64,000 bases of DNA from Flavobacterium johnsoniae (GTDB lineage Bacteria; Bacteroidota; Bacteroidia; Flavobacteriales; Flavobacteriaceae). Position numbers and translations under genes: made by a program. Below are positions 1 to 9,225 of this stretch, piece by piece. Where the stretch lies: contig NZ_CP103794.1 in assembly GCF_030388325.1 (NCBI RefSeq), positions 1,798,001-1,862,000 of the forward strand, written 5' to 3'. Under the pieces are notes generated by a model that made no database searches, was not told the DNA's origin, and saw only the letters and a list, made by a program, of their open reading frames with translations. Position 1 is the stretch's first letter. Each line of letters begins with the position of its first letter.

Positions 1-1178
1 ACCAAACTACACAATATTCTTCTGTAGGAGCTTCTGTAGGAGTTGATATTTACAAAGGACTTCAAAATCAGAATAATTTAAGAAGAGCAAATCTTTCTAT
101 TGTCGCTTCAAAATATCAATTGTTAAAAATGCAAGAGGATATTTCTTTGAATGTTGCAAGCGCATTTCTACAAATTTTATCTAATAAAGAAGATTTAAAA
201 GTTAAAAAAGAACAATTAGCGATTGATGAAAAACGCTATACACGTTCTGAAGAAATGGTAAATGCCGGAACAATTCCGCGTGGAGATTTGTTCGATTTAA
301 AAGCAACGGTTGCTACTGACAAGCAAAATATTGCAGTTTCTGAAAATAACTTATTGATTTCGAAATTAAGTTTAGCGCAGCTTTTGCAATTAAAAGAATT
401 TGCTGATTTTGATGTAGTTGAGGATAATAAATTGGATGATCAAAATAATATTTTATCGCAATCTCCAATTGAAATTTATGATAAAGCGAAAGAAATTAGA
501 ACAGATTTAAAATTAGCACAAACCAACCTTGAAATTGCAGAAAAAAATGTCGCTATAGCAAAAGGAGCTTATCAACCAACATTAAGTGCTTTTTATAATT
601 TTAATACCAGAGCGAGTTATTCTGATATCATAACAGGTTCTACTTTAAACACAGCAAATCCAACGACTCAGATTGGATATGTAGAAGGAACAAATCAGCC
701 AGTTTTAAGAGATAATTATTCGTCTGTTTTAGGTAATGCACAGCCTATTTTGGATCAGTTTAATGATAACAAAGGACAATCTTTTGGATTACAGCTTTCT
801 GTTCCGATTTTTAATGGTTTTTCGGCACGAAATAATGTTGAAAGAAATAAGGTAAGTTTAGAGAAATCTAAAATAGATTTAGAACAAAAAAGTTTAGATT
901 TACAGCGTAATGTTTATACTGCATTTACAGATGCAAAAGCAGCTTTAAACACTTACGAGGCTTCGACAGTTACTTTAGAAGCTAGACAGCAAGCATATAA
1001 TTTCGCTAAAGAAAAATATGATGTAGGTTTGATGAACGCATTTGATTTTACGCAAGCGCAAACATTGCTGACTAATGCACAATCTGATGTAATTCGAACA
1101 AAATACGATTACATGTTTAAAATTAAAATACTTGAATTTTATTTCGGAATTCCAATTGTTCCAATTATTACAAAATAA
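1..1178 (+). CDS. TolC family outer membrane efflux channel (5' end outside window)
   Basis: The reading frame is open from base 3 with no stop upstream, so the first part of the protein lies outside the window; the TTG at 120 is not the true start. The visible part has the long alternating helices and beta-strand segments of TolC/OEP proteins, with two related halves and the usual closing region near YDVGLMNAFDFTQAQTLL, where the protein recruits its adaptor. It should form the outer-membrane duct of a tripartite exporter. The stop lies 6 bp before the membrane-fusion gene at 1185, so the two are almost certainly co-transcribed. The inner-membrane pump is not downstream and is probably encoded upstream of the window. 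Confidence 0.9.
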   Translation, partial: QTTQYSSVGASVGVDIYKGLQNQNNLRRANLSIVASKYQLLKMQEDISLNVASAFLQILSNKEDLKVKKEQLAIDEKRYTRSEEMVNAGTIPRGDLFDLKATVATDKQNIAVSENNLLISKLSLAQLLQLKEFADFDVVEDNKLDDQNNILSQSPIEIYDKAKEIRTDLKLAQTNLEIAEKNVAIAKGAYQPTLSAFYNFNTRASYSDIITGSTLNTANPTTQIGYVEGTNQPVLRDNYSSVLGNAQPILDQFNDNKGQSFGLQLSVPIFNGFSARNNVERNKVSLEKSKIDLEQKSLDLQRNVYTAFTDAKAALNTYEASTVTLEARQQAYNFAKEKYDVGLMNAFDFTQAQTLLTNAQSDVIRTKYDYMFKIKILEFYFGIPIVPIITK

Positions 1179-1184
1179 TTTATT

Positions 1185-2477
1185 ATGTCAAAAAAAACAA
1201 TTTATTTCTTAGTAGGTGGAGCTGTAGTGCTCATTATAGCTTTAATCGGTCTTTCTAAGGCAGGAGTAATAGGAAATAAGGAAGAAGGAAAAGAAGTAGA
1301 AACAGCAAAAGTAATGGCTTCAACAATTGTTGAAACGGTTTCTGCAACAGGTAAGATTCAACCAGAAATTGAAGTTAAAATTTCGCCAGAAGTTTCGGGA
1401 GAAATTATTTTGCTAAATGTAAAAGAAGGACAAGTTGTTAAAAAAGGAGAATTATTAGTAAAAATTAATCCTGATTTATATACTTCTAGCTATAATCGTT
1501 CAGTTTCTAATTTATCTGGTTCTAAAGCTGGCTTAACACAGTCTGAGGCGAGCTTTAAAGAAGCTAAAGCTAATTATGATCGTAATAAAACATTGTACGA
1601 CAAAGGTGTAATTTCGAGATCGGATTGGGATAAGGCAATCGCATCTTTTGAAGTAGCAAAAGCAACAAAGCAGAATTCCTACTATAATGTTCAAAGTGCT
1701 TCTGCTTCGGTAAATGAAGCCAGAGATAATTTAGGTCGTACAACTATTTATTCTCCGGCAGACGGAACAATTTCTGTTTTGAATGTGGAATTAGGAGAAA
1801 GAGTTTTGGGAACACAACAAATGGCAGGAACAGAGCTTCTACGTGTAGCAAACCTTAATAATATGGAGGTTGAAGTAGACGTAAACGAAAATGATATTGT
1901 AAAAATTAAAATTGGAGACGAAGCAAATGTTGAAGTAGATGCCTATTTAAAAAAGAAGTTTAAAGGAATTGTAACTAGCATTTCTAACTCAGCAAGTACA
2001 ACACTTACTTCAGATCAGGTAACTAATTTCAAAGTAAAAGTTCGTATTTTAAAAGAATCTTATCAGGATCTTTTGGAAGGAAAACCAAATACATATTCGC
2101 CTTTTAGACCAGGAATGACCGCAACGGTTGATATTATTACAACAACAAAATCGAATGTTTTGGCAGTGCCTATCAGTTCTGTTGTTGTAAAATCGGATAC
2201 TACAGCGGTAAAAGAAATTACCATAGAAGTTCCAGACGATGAGAAAAAAACAGCTCCAAAGAATGATAAAAAATTCGAGTGTGTTTTTGTGAAAGTGGGT
2301 GACAAAGCTCAAATAAGAGTAATTAAAACAGGAATTCAAGACGATACAAATATTGAGGTAATGTCTGGATTAAAAGCTGGCGATGTTGTTATTACTGGAC
2401 CTTATACAACTGTTTCTAAAGATCTTAATTCTGGAGATAAGGTAAAACTTAAAAAAGCAGAAGCTCCTAAAAAATAA
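1185..2477 (+). CDS. Efflux periplasmic adaptor (HlyD/MacA-type membrane fusion protein)
   Basis: This 430-residue protein has one N-terminal membrane anchor (about residues 5-25). A biotinyl-lipoyl-like half domain follows (VSATGKIQPE to VKKGELLVKI), then a coiled-coil hairpin (about 105-175), the second lipoyl half and a beta-barrel region. It should bridge an inner-membrane transporter to the TolC-like protein encoded just upstream. The long hairpin resembles MacA-type adaptors that work with MacB ABC permeases, but that assignment is inference because no permease gene is in the window. The C-terminal tail is Lys-rich. After the stop there are 37 bp before tsaB. Confidence 0.9.
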   Translation: MSKKTIYFLVGGAVVLIIALIGLSKAGVIGNKEEGKEVETAKVMASTIVETVSATGKIQPEIEVKISPEVSGEIILLNVKEGQVVKKGELLVKINPDLYTSSYNRSVSNLSGSKAGLTQSEASFKEAKANYDRNKTLYDKGVISRSDWDKAIASFEVAKATKQNSYYNVQSASASVNEARDNLGRTTIYSPADGTISVLNVELGERVLGTQQMAGTELLRVANLNNMEVEVDVNENDIVKIKIGDEANVEVDAYLKKKFKGIVTSISNSASTTLTSDQVTNFKVKVRILKESYQDLLEGKPNTYSPFRPGMTATVDIITTTKSNVLAVPISSVVVKSDTTAVKEITIEVPDDEKKTAPKNDKKFECVFVKVGDKAQIRVIKTGIQDDTNIEVMSGLKAGDVVITGPYTTVSKDLNSGDKVKLKKAEAPKK

Positions 2478-2514
2478 TAAAAAGAATTCAATAATATTTT
2501 AAAAATTTAATACT

Positions 2515-3186
2515 TTGTCTTTTATTCTCAACATCGAAACTGCTACTAAAAATTGTTCTGTATCTGTCGCAAAAGATGGAAAAACAATTGCTTGCAACGA
2601 GCTAGCTGACGAAGGATATTCGCATGCAGAAAAACTTCATGTTTTTATTGAAGAAGTAATTGCAAAAGCAGAAATTTCAGTTCAAGATTTAGTCGCAATC
2701 GCTGTAAGTCAAGGTCCAGGATCTTACACTGGATTGAGAATTGGTGTTTCGGCTGCAAAAGGTCTGTGTTATGCTTTAAATATTCCTTTAATTGCTGTAG
2801 ATACACTTCAAACGTTGGCTTCTCAAGCTGAAGTTACAGATGGAAAAATTATTCCGATGTTAGATGCTCGCAGAATGGAAGTTTATAGCGCGATTTTTAA
2901 TTCAGATTTGACAATCGATAGAGCTATTAAAGCGGAGATTATTGATGAAAATTCATTTCAAGAATTTAATGATAAACTCTATTTTGTTGGAGATTGTGCA
3001 GACAAATGTAAAGCTGTCTTAACAAAAGAGAATTTTGTGTTTTTAGAAGATGTAAAATACCCTTCAGCAAACGCGATGAGTAAAATCAGTTATGATAAGT
3101 ATCAAAAAAGCGACACTGTAGACGTCGCTTATTTTGAACCTTATTATTTAAAAGATTTTATGATTGCTCCTCCAAAAAAGCAATAA
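2515..3186 (+). CDS. tsaB: tRNA threonylcarbamoyladenosine biosynthesis protein TsaB
   Basis: The 223-residue protein begins SFILNIETATKNCSVSV, the actin-like ATPase-fold start of TsaB, and carries the family motif GPGSYTGLRIG near residue 65. TsaB is the non-catalytic partner of TsaD in making t6A37 of ANN-decoding tRNAs, in the cytoplasm. The start is a TTG at 2515: no in-frame ATG precedes the conserved N-terminus. It lies downstream of the efflux genes in the same direction and converges with the MscS gene, whose stop is 4 bp from its own. Confidence 0.93.
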   Translation: MSFILNIETATKNCSVSVAKDGKTIACNELADEGYSHAEKLHVFIEEVIAKAEISVQDLVAIAVSQGPGSYTGLRIGVSAAKGLCYALNIPLIAVDTLQTLASQAEVTDGKIIPMLDARRMEVYSAIFNSDLTIDRAIKAEIIDENSFQEFNDKLYFVGDCADKCKAVLTKENFVFLEDVKYPSANAMSKISYDKYQKSDTVDVAYFEPYYLKDFMIAPPKKQ

Positions 3187-3190
3187 TATT

Positions 3191-4003
3191 TTATTTCTGT
3201 ATCGTATACGGCTGGATCGAAATTCCAGCTTCATCCAAAGCAGTTTTGCAGTTTTCTAAGGTTTCAGAAAAAACAGCTCCGTAATTGGCATTTTTAGCCC
3301 AAGGACGAACTGCAAAATCTATTGAACTTGCAGATAAATTTTTTACAAAAACTTCTGGTGCAGGCGTTTTCAATATTTTTGGATTCTTATTTAAAACATC
3401 CAAAAGAACATCTTTAGCTTTTTTAATATCTGAGTCGTATGAAATTGAAAAGGTCAAATCAGCTCTTCTTTCTCCCTGCATAGAATAATTGATAATATTT
3501 CCGTTTGATAAAGCACCATTTGGAACAAAAACAGTTTGGTTATTTCCAGTTAGCATCTTGGTTACAAAAATCTGAATTTCAAGAACTGTAGCAATAACGC
3601 CTTGCGCTTCTATTGTATCACCGACTTTAAATGGTTTAAAAACAATAATAAGCATTCCGCCCGCAAAGTTAGAAAGCGAACCTTGCAATGATAAACCAAC
3701 TGCAAGTCCCATTGCTCCTAAAATAGCTACGAAAGATGAAGTTTCAATACCTAATTTAGAAATAAAAGTGACAAATAATAATATTCGTAAAGCCCACAAT
3801 AAAATATCGGCTAAGAATTTTGTTAGCGTTGGATCCAGATTTCGCTGAATCATTACTTTTCTCATAATGCGATTAATCAATCTGATGGCGTATAAACCAA
3901 CAAATAAGATGATGAATGCAGAGATTAATTTTGGTGAATAATCAACTAAAATGTCAATAAATCTGCTAATGTATTTACTGACTTGTTCGGGATTAAGATT
4001 CAT
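3191..4003 (-). CDS. Small-conductance mechanosensitive channel (MscS family)
   Basis: The 270-residue protein has three predicted N-terminal membrane helices (about 24-45, 66-85 and 91-120). The third carries the Gly/Ala/Ser-rich pore pattern GLAVGLSLQGSLSNFAGG. A beta-rich MscS middle domain (VGDTIEAQGV) and an alpha/beta C-terminal domain follow. It should open under membrane tension to release solutes on hypo-osmotic shock. The ATG at 4003 is preferred to a TTG nine codons upstream, because that extension would be coded by the terminator hairpin of the preceding gene. It converges with tsaB. Confidence 0.92.
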   Translation of the reverse strand: MNLNPEQVSKYISRFIDILVDYSPKLISAFIILFVGLYAIRLINRIMRKVMIQRNLDPTLTKFLADILLWALRILLFVTFISKLGIETSSFVAILGAMGLAVGLSLQGSLSNFAGGMLIIVFKPFKVGDTIEAQGVIATVLEIQIFVTKMLTGNNQTVFVPNGALSNGNIINYSMQGERRADLTFSISYDSDIKKAKDVLLDVLNKNPKILKTPAPEVFVKNLSASSIDFAVRPWAKNANYGAVFSETLENCKTALDEAGISIQPYTIQK

Positions 4004-4010
4004 GATTTTA

Positions 4011-4040
4011 AAATAAAAAAACCTTCTCAAAAGAGAAGGT
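4011..4040 (-). terminator. Rho-independent terminator after the 4091-4477 gene
   Basis: ACCTTCTC at 4021-4028 pairs with GAGAAGGT at 4033-4040 around a 4-nt loop. On the minus strand the stem is followed by a T-rich run (4020-4011). It lies between two minus-strand genes and ends the upstream one. Confidence 0.8.
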
Positions 4041-4090
4041 ATATTAGAGCTGCAAATATAAAAATATTTACATTATAAGAAAATTGTGTT

Positions 4091-4477
4091 TTATGCTTTA
4101 CCGTCGTCTTCGTCGCCAATTTCGCTTGCATCGACTACAGTTTCTGTTACAACTTTTGGACTTTCGTCACTAGTTAAAGCTGCTGCTTTTTCTTTAACAG
4201 TATCAATAACATCGCTTACAGCTTCAGTTGCTTTTTCGGCGTATTCTGTTACCGTTTCTTTTGCCTTGTCTGCATATTCTGAAGCGCGATCAATAATTGG
4301 CTCAGACACTTCTTTTACCTTATCAATCGTTTCTTCTGCAAAAGTTTCTACTTTTTCGATGTACGGAGCAGCAGCTTCTTTTGCTTGTTCTAAAGTGCTT
4401 TCTGTACTATTAGCCAATTCTGTTGCAGACTCTTTTGTTGAGCCAAATAAATTTTTAAAAAATGAAGATAATCCCAT
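4091..4477 (-). CDS. Small acidic Ala/Glu-rich helical repeat protein, unknown function
   Basis: The 128-residue protein starts MGLSSFFKNLFGSTKES and then consists of imperfect helical repeats rich in A, E, K, T and V (for example EYADKAKETVTEYAEKATEA), resembling YtxH-like or LEA/apolipoprotein-like amphipathic helices. It ends in an acidic tail (GDEDDGKA). There is no signal peptide or membrane helix, so it is probably cytoplasmic, with the short hydrophobic N-terminus perhaps touching the membrane. It has its own terminator. A stress or membrane-associated role is only an analogy from composition. The open frame on the opposite strand is a by-product of the biased codons. Confidence 0.75.
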   Translation of the reverse strand: MGLSSFFKNLFGSTKESATELANSTESTLEQAKEAAAPYIEKVETFAEETIDKVKEVSEPIIDRASEYADKAKETVTEYAEKATEAVSDVIDTVKEKAAALTSDESPKVVTETVVDASEIGDEDDGKA

Positions 4478-4570
4478 GGTTATTAATTAATTGGTTATAA
4501 GTACAATATTAATTAATTTTATAGAATTAGTCCTTTTTTTATTGGTAAATAATTGATAATAAGTAATTAA

Positions 4571-4606
4571 AAACAAAAAGCGCCTTAAATAAGGCGCTTT
4601 TTGTTT
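4571..4606 (-). terminator. Strong hairpin terminator after the NifU-like gene
   Basis: A perfect 16-bp stem (4571-4586 and 4591-4606) closes on the 4-nt loop AAAT. The core GCGCCTT/AAGGCGC is flanked by A and T runs, so it can work on both strands. It lies 15 bp past the stop of the minus-strand gene that ends at 4621. Confidence 0.88.
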
Positions 4607-4620
4607 TATAAGATCAACAT

Positions 4621-5520
4621 TTATGCATTAGAAGCTTCAACTTTAATAGCTTCATCATTCAACATGCTTTTTAGCATATTTTCAATTCCGCTTTTTAAAG
4701 TAAATGTTGAAGAAGGACAACCGCTACATGCACCTTGTAAAAGTACTTTTACCGTTTTATCCTCTTCATTATAAGATTCAAAAGCAATGTTTCCACCATC
4801 TGCGGCTACAGCTGGTTTTACATATTCTTCTAAGATATTAATGATTTGTTGAGAAGTAACATCCAATTTATCAAATGCTTCGTCTTTTGTAACTTCATTT
4901 TTAGTAGCAGTTTGGATAAGACTTTCGTCTAATACTGTTCCTCCGTTTTCGATAAACTGTTTAATGAAAGTTCTTAATTCTAAAGTAATCTCAGACCAAT
5001 CGTTGATTTCGTATTTGGTAACTGAAATATAGTTTTCATCAATAAAAATTTCTTTTACATAAGGAAATTTGAATAATTCCTGAGCTAATGGAGAAGAAGC
5101 CGTTTGATCGATATTTTTATATTCTACAGCGTTGCGAGTCAACATTCTGCTTACGACAAATTTCAATGCAGAAGGATTTGGAGTTGTTTCTCCATAAACC
5201 GTAATAGGCTGTTTTTTTGCTTTGTTTTCGTCAACTTTAATAATCACGCCACCTTTTTCAACAAAAGCGCTAATTTGTTCAGCTACAGCATCTTTTACAT
5301 CATCCCAATCTACAATACTATATCTTTCTATAGCGATAAAATTTCCAGAAATGTAAACAGTTTTAACAAACGGTAAGTAGAATAACTGCTGCGCTAGAGG
5401 AGAAGCTTGAGCTTCATCAATGTTTTTAAATTCAAAATTTTGATTCTGTGTAATAAAGTCTTCAAATTCAAACTTTAAAATAGTTGGATTTTGAGTCTCT
5501 TTTATAGTGATTTTTGTCAT
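4621..5520 (-). CDS. NifU-type Fe-S cluster scaffold/carrier with duplicated Nfu N-terminal domain
   Basis: The 299-residue protein has three domains. Two are tandem Nfu N-terminal domains (about 5-90 and 107-192); both contain TPNPS/TQNPT-like starts, an ASPLAQ-LF segment and a VK-hydrophobic strand. The third is a C-terminal NifU-like domain with the cluster-binding CSGC motif (Cys265 and Cys268). It should carry Fe-S clusters to target enzymes in the cytosol. The N-terminal duplication is common in Bacteroidota relatives. A TAAATTTG promoter -7-like element lies at 5537-5544 on the minus strand, 17 bp upstream of the ATG. Confidence 0.92.
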   Translation of the reverse strand: MTKITIKETQNPTILKFEFEDFITQNQNFEFKNIDEAQASPLAQQLFYLPFVKTVYISGNFIAIERYSIVDWDDVKDAVAEQISAFVEKGGVIIKVDENKAKKQPITVYGETTPNPSALKFVVSRMLTRNAVEYKNIDQTASSPLAQELFKFPYVKEIFIDENYISVTKYEINDWSEITLELRTFIKQFIENGGTVLDESLIQTATKNEVTKDEAFDKLDVTSQQIINILEEYVKPAVAADGGNIAFESYNEEDKTVKVLLQGACSGCPSSTFTLKSGIENMLKSMLNDEAIKVEASNA

Positions 5521-5663
5521 GATTGTATATTTTTTGCAAATTTACTAAAGTTATTTTCTACTAATAACTATATTTGATTTTTTAATGAAATAATTAAGAC
5601 TCTTCTCAAAGAAATCGTGTTAAATTGCAGGAGTGAAAATTATATCGATACAAAATTGTCTTT

Positions 5664-6653
5664 ATGAAATTAAAAATCAGGGTTTTATTAATTTTTCTCA
5701 TTACAACATTTTATTCTTACTCTCAAGAAGGAATACCTGTTTATTCTGATTATTTGTCTGACAATTATTACTTAATTCACCCGTCTATGGCTGGTGCGGC
5801 GAACTGTGCTAAAGTTCGATTAACTGCCAGAAAACAATGGTTTGGGCAAGAAGATGCTCCAACTTTGCAGACTTTAAGTTTTAACGGAAGACTTGGTGAA
5901 CGTTCTGGAGCTGGTATAATTATTTTTAATGATAAAAATGGGTATCATTCTCAAAAGGGAGTAAAATTAACTTACGCTCATCATATTATGTTTTCTAGAG
6001 ATGAAGTTGATTTGAATCAGTTGTCTTTTGGAATTAGCGGCGGTTTGATACAAAATCAATTGGATGAAACTAAATTTGGAGGAACTTTTGATCCTGCGGT
6101 TTTCGGTTCAATTCAAAAAGATTCTTATTTTAATGTAGACGTCGGAGCTTCTTATAATTATCTGGATTTTTATGCACATGCAACAGTTCAGGGATTGTTA
6201 GAGACTAGAAGAGAGTTGTATACAGATTATGAAAGCGATAATCTAAGAAAGTTTTTATTGAGCGCAGGTTATGTTTTTGGTAAAAATGATAATTGGACTT
6301 GGGAGCCTTCTATTCTTTTTCAGTTGTTTGATCAAACGAAAGAGAAAACGCTCGATTTGAATATGAAAGCCTACAAAAACATGGATTTTGGAAGTCTTTG
6401 GGCTGCATTATCTTATAGAAGAAGTTTTGATGGCGCTCAATACGTTTCGGGAACGGGAGTGGCATCTCAAAAATTACAATATTTTACTCCGATTGTTGGA
6501 GTTAACTTTAAGAATTTCATGTTTGCTTACACTTATTCTCAAGTAACGGGAGACGTGAAATTTGATACAGGCGGTTACCATCAAATTACTTTAGGAGTTA
6601 ACTTATTCTGTAGAAAAGAACGTTACGATTGTAACTGTCCAGCAATTAATTAA
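5664..6653 (+). CDS. PorP/SprF family type IX secretion outer-membrane protein
   Basis: The 329-residue protein has a signal peptide (MKLKIRVLLIFLITTFYSYS, cut before QEG). The PorP/SprF N-terminal pattern follows: PVYSDYLSDNYYLIHPSMAGA, then a KQWFGQEDAP stretch and beta-strands of an outer-membrane barrel. Family members assist secretion or surface attachment of particular type IX cargo, for example SprF with the adhesin SprB. Most are encoded beside a large adhesin; here the next gene is a carbonic anhydrase 10 bp downstream, so this is an orphan copy whose partner is unknown. Confidence 0.9.
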   Translation: MKLKIRVLLIFLITTFYSYSQEGIPVYSDYLSDNYYLIHPSMAGAANCAKVRLTARKQWFGQEDAPTLQTLSFNGRLGERSGAGIIIFNDKNGYHSQKGVKLTYAHHIMFSRDEVDLNQLSFGISGGLIQNQLDETKFGGTFDPAVFGSIQKDSYFNVDVGASYNYLDFYAHATVQGLLETRRELYTDYESDNLRKFLLSAGYVFGKNDNWTWEPSILFQLFDQTKEKTLDLNMKAYKNMDFGSLWAALSYRRSFDGAQYVSGTGVASQKLQYFTPIVGVNFKNFMFAYTYSQVTGDVKFDTGGYHQITLGVNLFCRKERYDCNCPAIN

Positions 6654-6663
6654 ATTTTATTTT

Positions 6664-7182
6664 ATGCTGATTAAATCTGTAAACGGAAAATCACCTTCAA
6701 TTCCAGAAGATTGTTACGTTGCCGAAAATGCAACTATTGTTGGAGATGTAACTTTTGGAACATCTTGTAGTGTTTGGTTTAATACCGTTATTCGTGGAGA
6801 TGTTAATTTTATTAAAATTGGAAATAAAGTAAACATCCAAGACGGTGCTGTTGTTCATTGCACTTATCAAAAACATCCAACTATTATTGGGAATAATGTT
6901 TCAATCGGACATAATGCAATTGTTCACGGTTGCACAATTCATGACAATGTTTTAATCGGAATGGGCGCGATTGTTATGGATAATTGTGTTGTCGAAAGTA
7001 ACGCTATTATTGCTGCTGGAGCTGTAGTAACTCAAAATACAGTTGTAGCTTCAGGAAGTATTTATGCAGGCGTTCCGGCTAAAAAAGTAAAAGATATCGA
7101 TCAGTCTGATTTTGCAGGAGAAATTGAGCGTATTTCAAATAATTATGTAATGTATTCTGGTTGGTTTAAAAACGAAGAATAA
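6664..7182 (+). CDS. Gamma-carbonic anhydrase family protein (left-handed beta-helix)
   Basis: The 172-residue protein is built of hexapeptide repeats ([LIV]-G-x4), including GNNVSIGHNAIVHGC. The His residues of DGAVVHC and IGHNAIVH fit the trimeric zinc site of the YrdA/PaaY/CamH group. It may catalyse CO2/bicarbonate interconversion, but many members have uncertain activity, so 'gamma-CA-like' is safer. It follows the PorP/SprF gene by 10 bp in the same direction and ends before a strong terminator. Confidence 0.92.
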   Translation: MLIKSVNGKSPSIPEDCYVAENATIVGDVTFGTSCSVWFNTVIRGDVNFIKIGNKVNIQDGAVVHCTYQKHPTIIGNNVSIGHNAIVHGCTIHDNVLIGMGAIVMDNCVVESNAIIAAGAVVTQNTVVASGSIYAGVPAKKVKDIDQSDFAGEIERISNNYVMYSGWFKNEE

Positions 7183-7202
7183 TTATAAAAAAATAAAGAA
7201 AT

Positions 7203-7249
7203 TCCAAATTCTGAAAAGTTTAAACTTATCGGAATTTGGATTTTTTTTT
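7203..7249. terminator. Terminator between convergent gamma-CA and LytTR genes
   Basis: TCCAAATTC (7203-7211) pairs with GAATTTGGA (7232-7240), followed by nine T on the plus strand. It ends the plus-strand transcript from 5664-7182; the gene ending at 7262 on the other strand converges on it. Confidence 0.75.
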
Positions 7250-7261
7250 GGAATTTAAAAA

Positions 7262-7975
7262 CTAAAGGTTGATTTTTTCAAAGAAAGTGTTTTTATAACT
7301 TTCACTAATTGGAATTCTCTTATCGCTTATCAAAACCTTATTTTTCTGAATCGATTTTACATGTTTGATATTGATAATATACGATCTGTGAATTCTAGCA
7401 AAACCTTTACTAGAAAGTAGATTTTCAAGTTTAATCAAGCTAATTAAAGTTAGCGTAAATTTATTATCTGTTGTATATATTTTTACGTAATCTTTTAATC
7501 CTTCGATAAAAAGAATATCAGCAAAGTTTAATTTTACATTTTCATATTCGGCTCTCACAAACATGAAATCTTGTTCGATTTCTGGTGCATTTGTATTCTC
7601 AGAAATAACCTGAGGAGCTGATGGCTGCAGAGCTTGCTGCGCTCTAACAACTGCTTTTAAAAAACGATGAAAAGGAATTGGCTTTACTAAATAATCAACT
7701 GCACCAAGATTAAACCCTTCAACGGCATAATCAGAATAGGCAGTAGTAAAAATTACCAAAGGCTTTTTTTCGATTGTGTTTAGAAAATCAATTCCTGAAA
7801 AATGTGGCATCTGAATGTCCAAGAAAACCAAATCAACATTATTCTGATTGATAAATGAAACCGCGTCAATTGCATTATTAAAAGAATTGATCAATTCTAA
7901 TGAGTCTACTTTCTTGACAAAATCCTGCAATAATTCTACTGCTAAAGGTTCATCATCAATAATTACACATTTCAT
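7262..7975 (-). CDS. LytTR-type response regulator
   Basis: The 237-residue protein joins a receiver domain (acidic pair in IIDDEP, phospho-acceptor Asp53 in FLDIQMP, conserved Lys in DYLVKPI) to a C-terminal LytTR DNA-binding domain (about 140-237, with the ARIHRSYIIN segment). It should be phosphorylated by the LytS-like kinase encoded upstream on the same strand, with a 143-bp gap. The ATG at 7975 (MKCVIIDDEP) is preferred to an in-frame TTG at 8014, because receiver domains start there. It is the last gene of the minus-strand run from 11406. Confidence 0.93.
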   Translation of the reverse strand: MKCVIIDDEPLAVELLQDFVKKVDSLELINSFNNAIDAVSFINQNNVDLVFLDIQMPHFSGIDFLNTIEKKPLVIFTTAYSDYAVEGFNLGAVDYLVKPIPFHRFLKAVVRAQQALQPSAPQVISENTNAPEIEQDFMFVRAEYENVKLNFADILFIEGLKDYVKIYTTDNKFTLTLISLIKLENLLSSKGFARIHRSYIINIKHVKSIQKNKVLISDKRIPISESYKNTFFEKINL

Positions 7976-8118
7976 TTTTTCAGAATTAGGTTTATAATTT
8001 GTTTCGGCATTCAAAAGTAATTTTAAACCAGTGAATTAAGTTTTAAAATTTTCATAAAATACTGATTAAGAAATTAAAATTATGCATTAATGTTAATAGT
8101 TATCTTAATTAGTTTTGT

Positions 8119-9225
8119 TTAATGCATTGAGGTCTTTATTTCATCCAATTTTAAATTCAAATGAACTCGATAATAAGCACTATCTTGAGTAATCGTTAGT
8201 TCGTGCGCGTTTGGATAAAGCAAATCAAGACGATTTTGGATATTTACTAATCCGATTCCTGAATTTTCAGGATCTTTCACATAATTTTCGATAGAATTTT
8301 CAATCCAAAAATCAAGATTGTTATCAGTAATCAGGATTTTAATTTTTACGTGAGCAGCGCCTTTGTAGTCAGTTCCGTATTTAAAAGCATTTTCGACAAA
8401 AGAAATCAGTAATAATGGTTCAATAAACTTGTTTCTAGTATCGCCGTGCACATTAATCACAATGTCTTCAATATTGTTTAATCGTAGTTTTTGTAATTCT
8501 ATATAGTTCTGAATATAATTGACCTCTTTTTCTAAAGCCACCGTTTTATTGTCTGTCTCATAAAGCATGTAGCGCATAAGCTCAGACAAAGTCACGATGG
8601 CATCAGGGACCAAATCAGATTTTTTGTGTGCCAAGGAATAAATACTATTTAAAGAATTGAATAAAAAATGCGGATTGGTTTGTTTTCGCAGATAAATTAA
8701 TTCAGTATTTGTTCTGTGCGTTTCGGCAATCAGTTTATTTTGCTGATTATTATAAAATTCAGTTAATGTTCTGATAATCGCAGAAATGGTAATAATCAAA
8801 ATATAGAAAAATGACGGACCAATTTTAAAGAAAAGCGGTTGTCGCATTTCGATTCTTCTGTGCGGACCTTTATCAAAAATCCTCACATCGGTTGGCATCA
8901 TTCTTGGCGTTATATTTTCAGGTCTTAAATGTCTAAACTCTGGAATAAAATAATTCAGTCGAATAATCATAAATACAGCAATTAGGATAAAGACAGATGA
9001 AAAGTAAAGCCAATATTTTTTTTGCAGTAAATAATTTGGAACCAAATAAAAATAGTTCAAGTAAAACAATACAATTCCTGTTGACCATTGAGCGTAGAAG
9101 TCATTATTTATCTTAAACGGACTTTCGTAAAATTGAATTAAAGAAGTTAAAATAAAGAATATCCAAATGGCGCAGTGGAATAAAATTTTGTTATAGCCAG
9201 TATTTTTAATGGTATCGATCTGCAT
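8119..9225 (-). CDS. LytS/YehU-type sensor histidine kinase
   Basis: The 368-residue protein has four predicted membrane helices (about 13-33, 47-66, 71-90 and 134-152). The topology places residues 91-133, rich in Pro and Arg, in the periplasm. The cytoplasmic part has the His_kinase motif TNPHFLFNSLNSI with His186, an N-box (FVENAFKYG) and a G-box (NSGIGLVNIQNRL). It should autophosphorylate and signal to the LytTR regulator encoded downstream. Its ATG directly abuts the stop of the DUF4907 gene (TAA-ATG), so it is translated as part of the same message as the lipoproteins upstream. Confidence 0.93.
   Translation of the reverse strand: MQIDTIKNTGYNKILFHCAIWIFFILTSLIQFYESPFKINNDFYAQWSTGIVLFYLNYFYLVPNYLLQKKYWLYFSSVFILIAVFMIIRLNYFIPEFRHLRPENITPRMMPTDVRIFDKGPHRRIEMRQPLFFKIGPSFFYILIITISAIIRTLTEFYNNQQNKLIAETHRTNTELIYLRKQTNPHFLFNSLNSIYSLAHKKSDLVPDAIVTLSELMRYMLYETDNKTVALEKEVNYIQNYIELQKLRLNNIEDIVINVHGDTRNKFIEPLLLISFVENAFKYGTDYKGAAHVKIKILITDNNLDFWIENSIENYVKDPENSGIGLVNIQNRLDLLYPNAHELTITQDSAYYRVHLNLKLDEIKTSMH

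Noticed and set aside
2049..2339. Open frames on the minus strand inside the adaptor gene
   Set aside because: They overlap a well-supported gene, have Phe/Cys-rich composition typical of reversed coding sequence and no family likeness.
4003..4030. TTG start for MscS nine codons upstream
   Set aside because: The codons come from a terminator hairpin and add no conserved residues.
4086..4490. 134-residue plus-strand ORF opposite the helical repeat gene
   Set aside because: Ser/Ala/Val-rich mirror of a repeat gene; the minus-strand gene has a terminator and sensible start.
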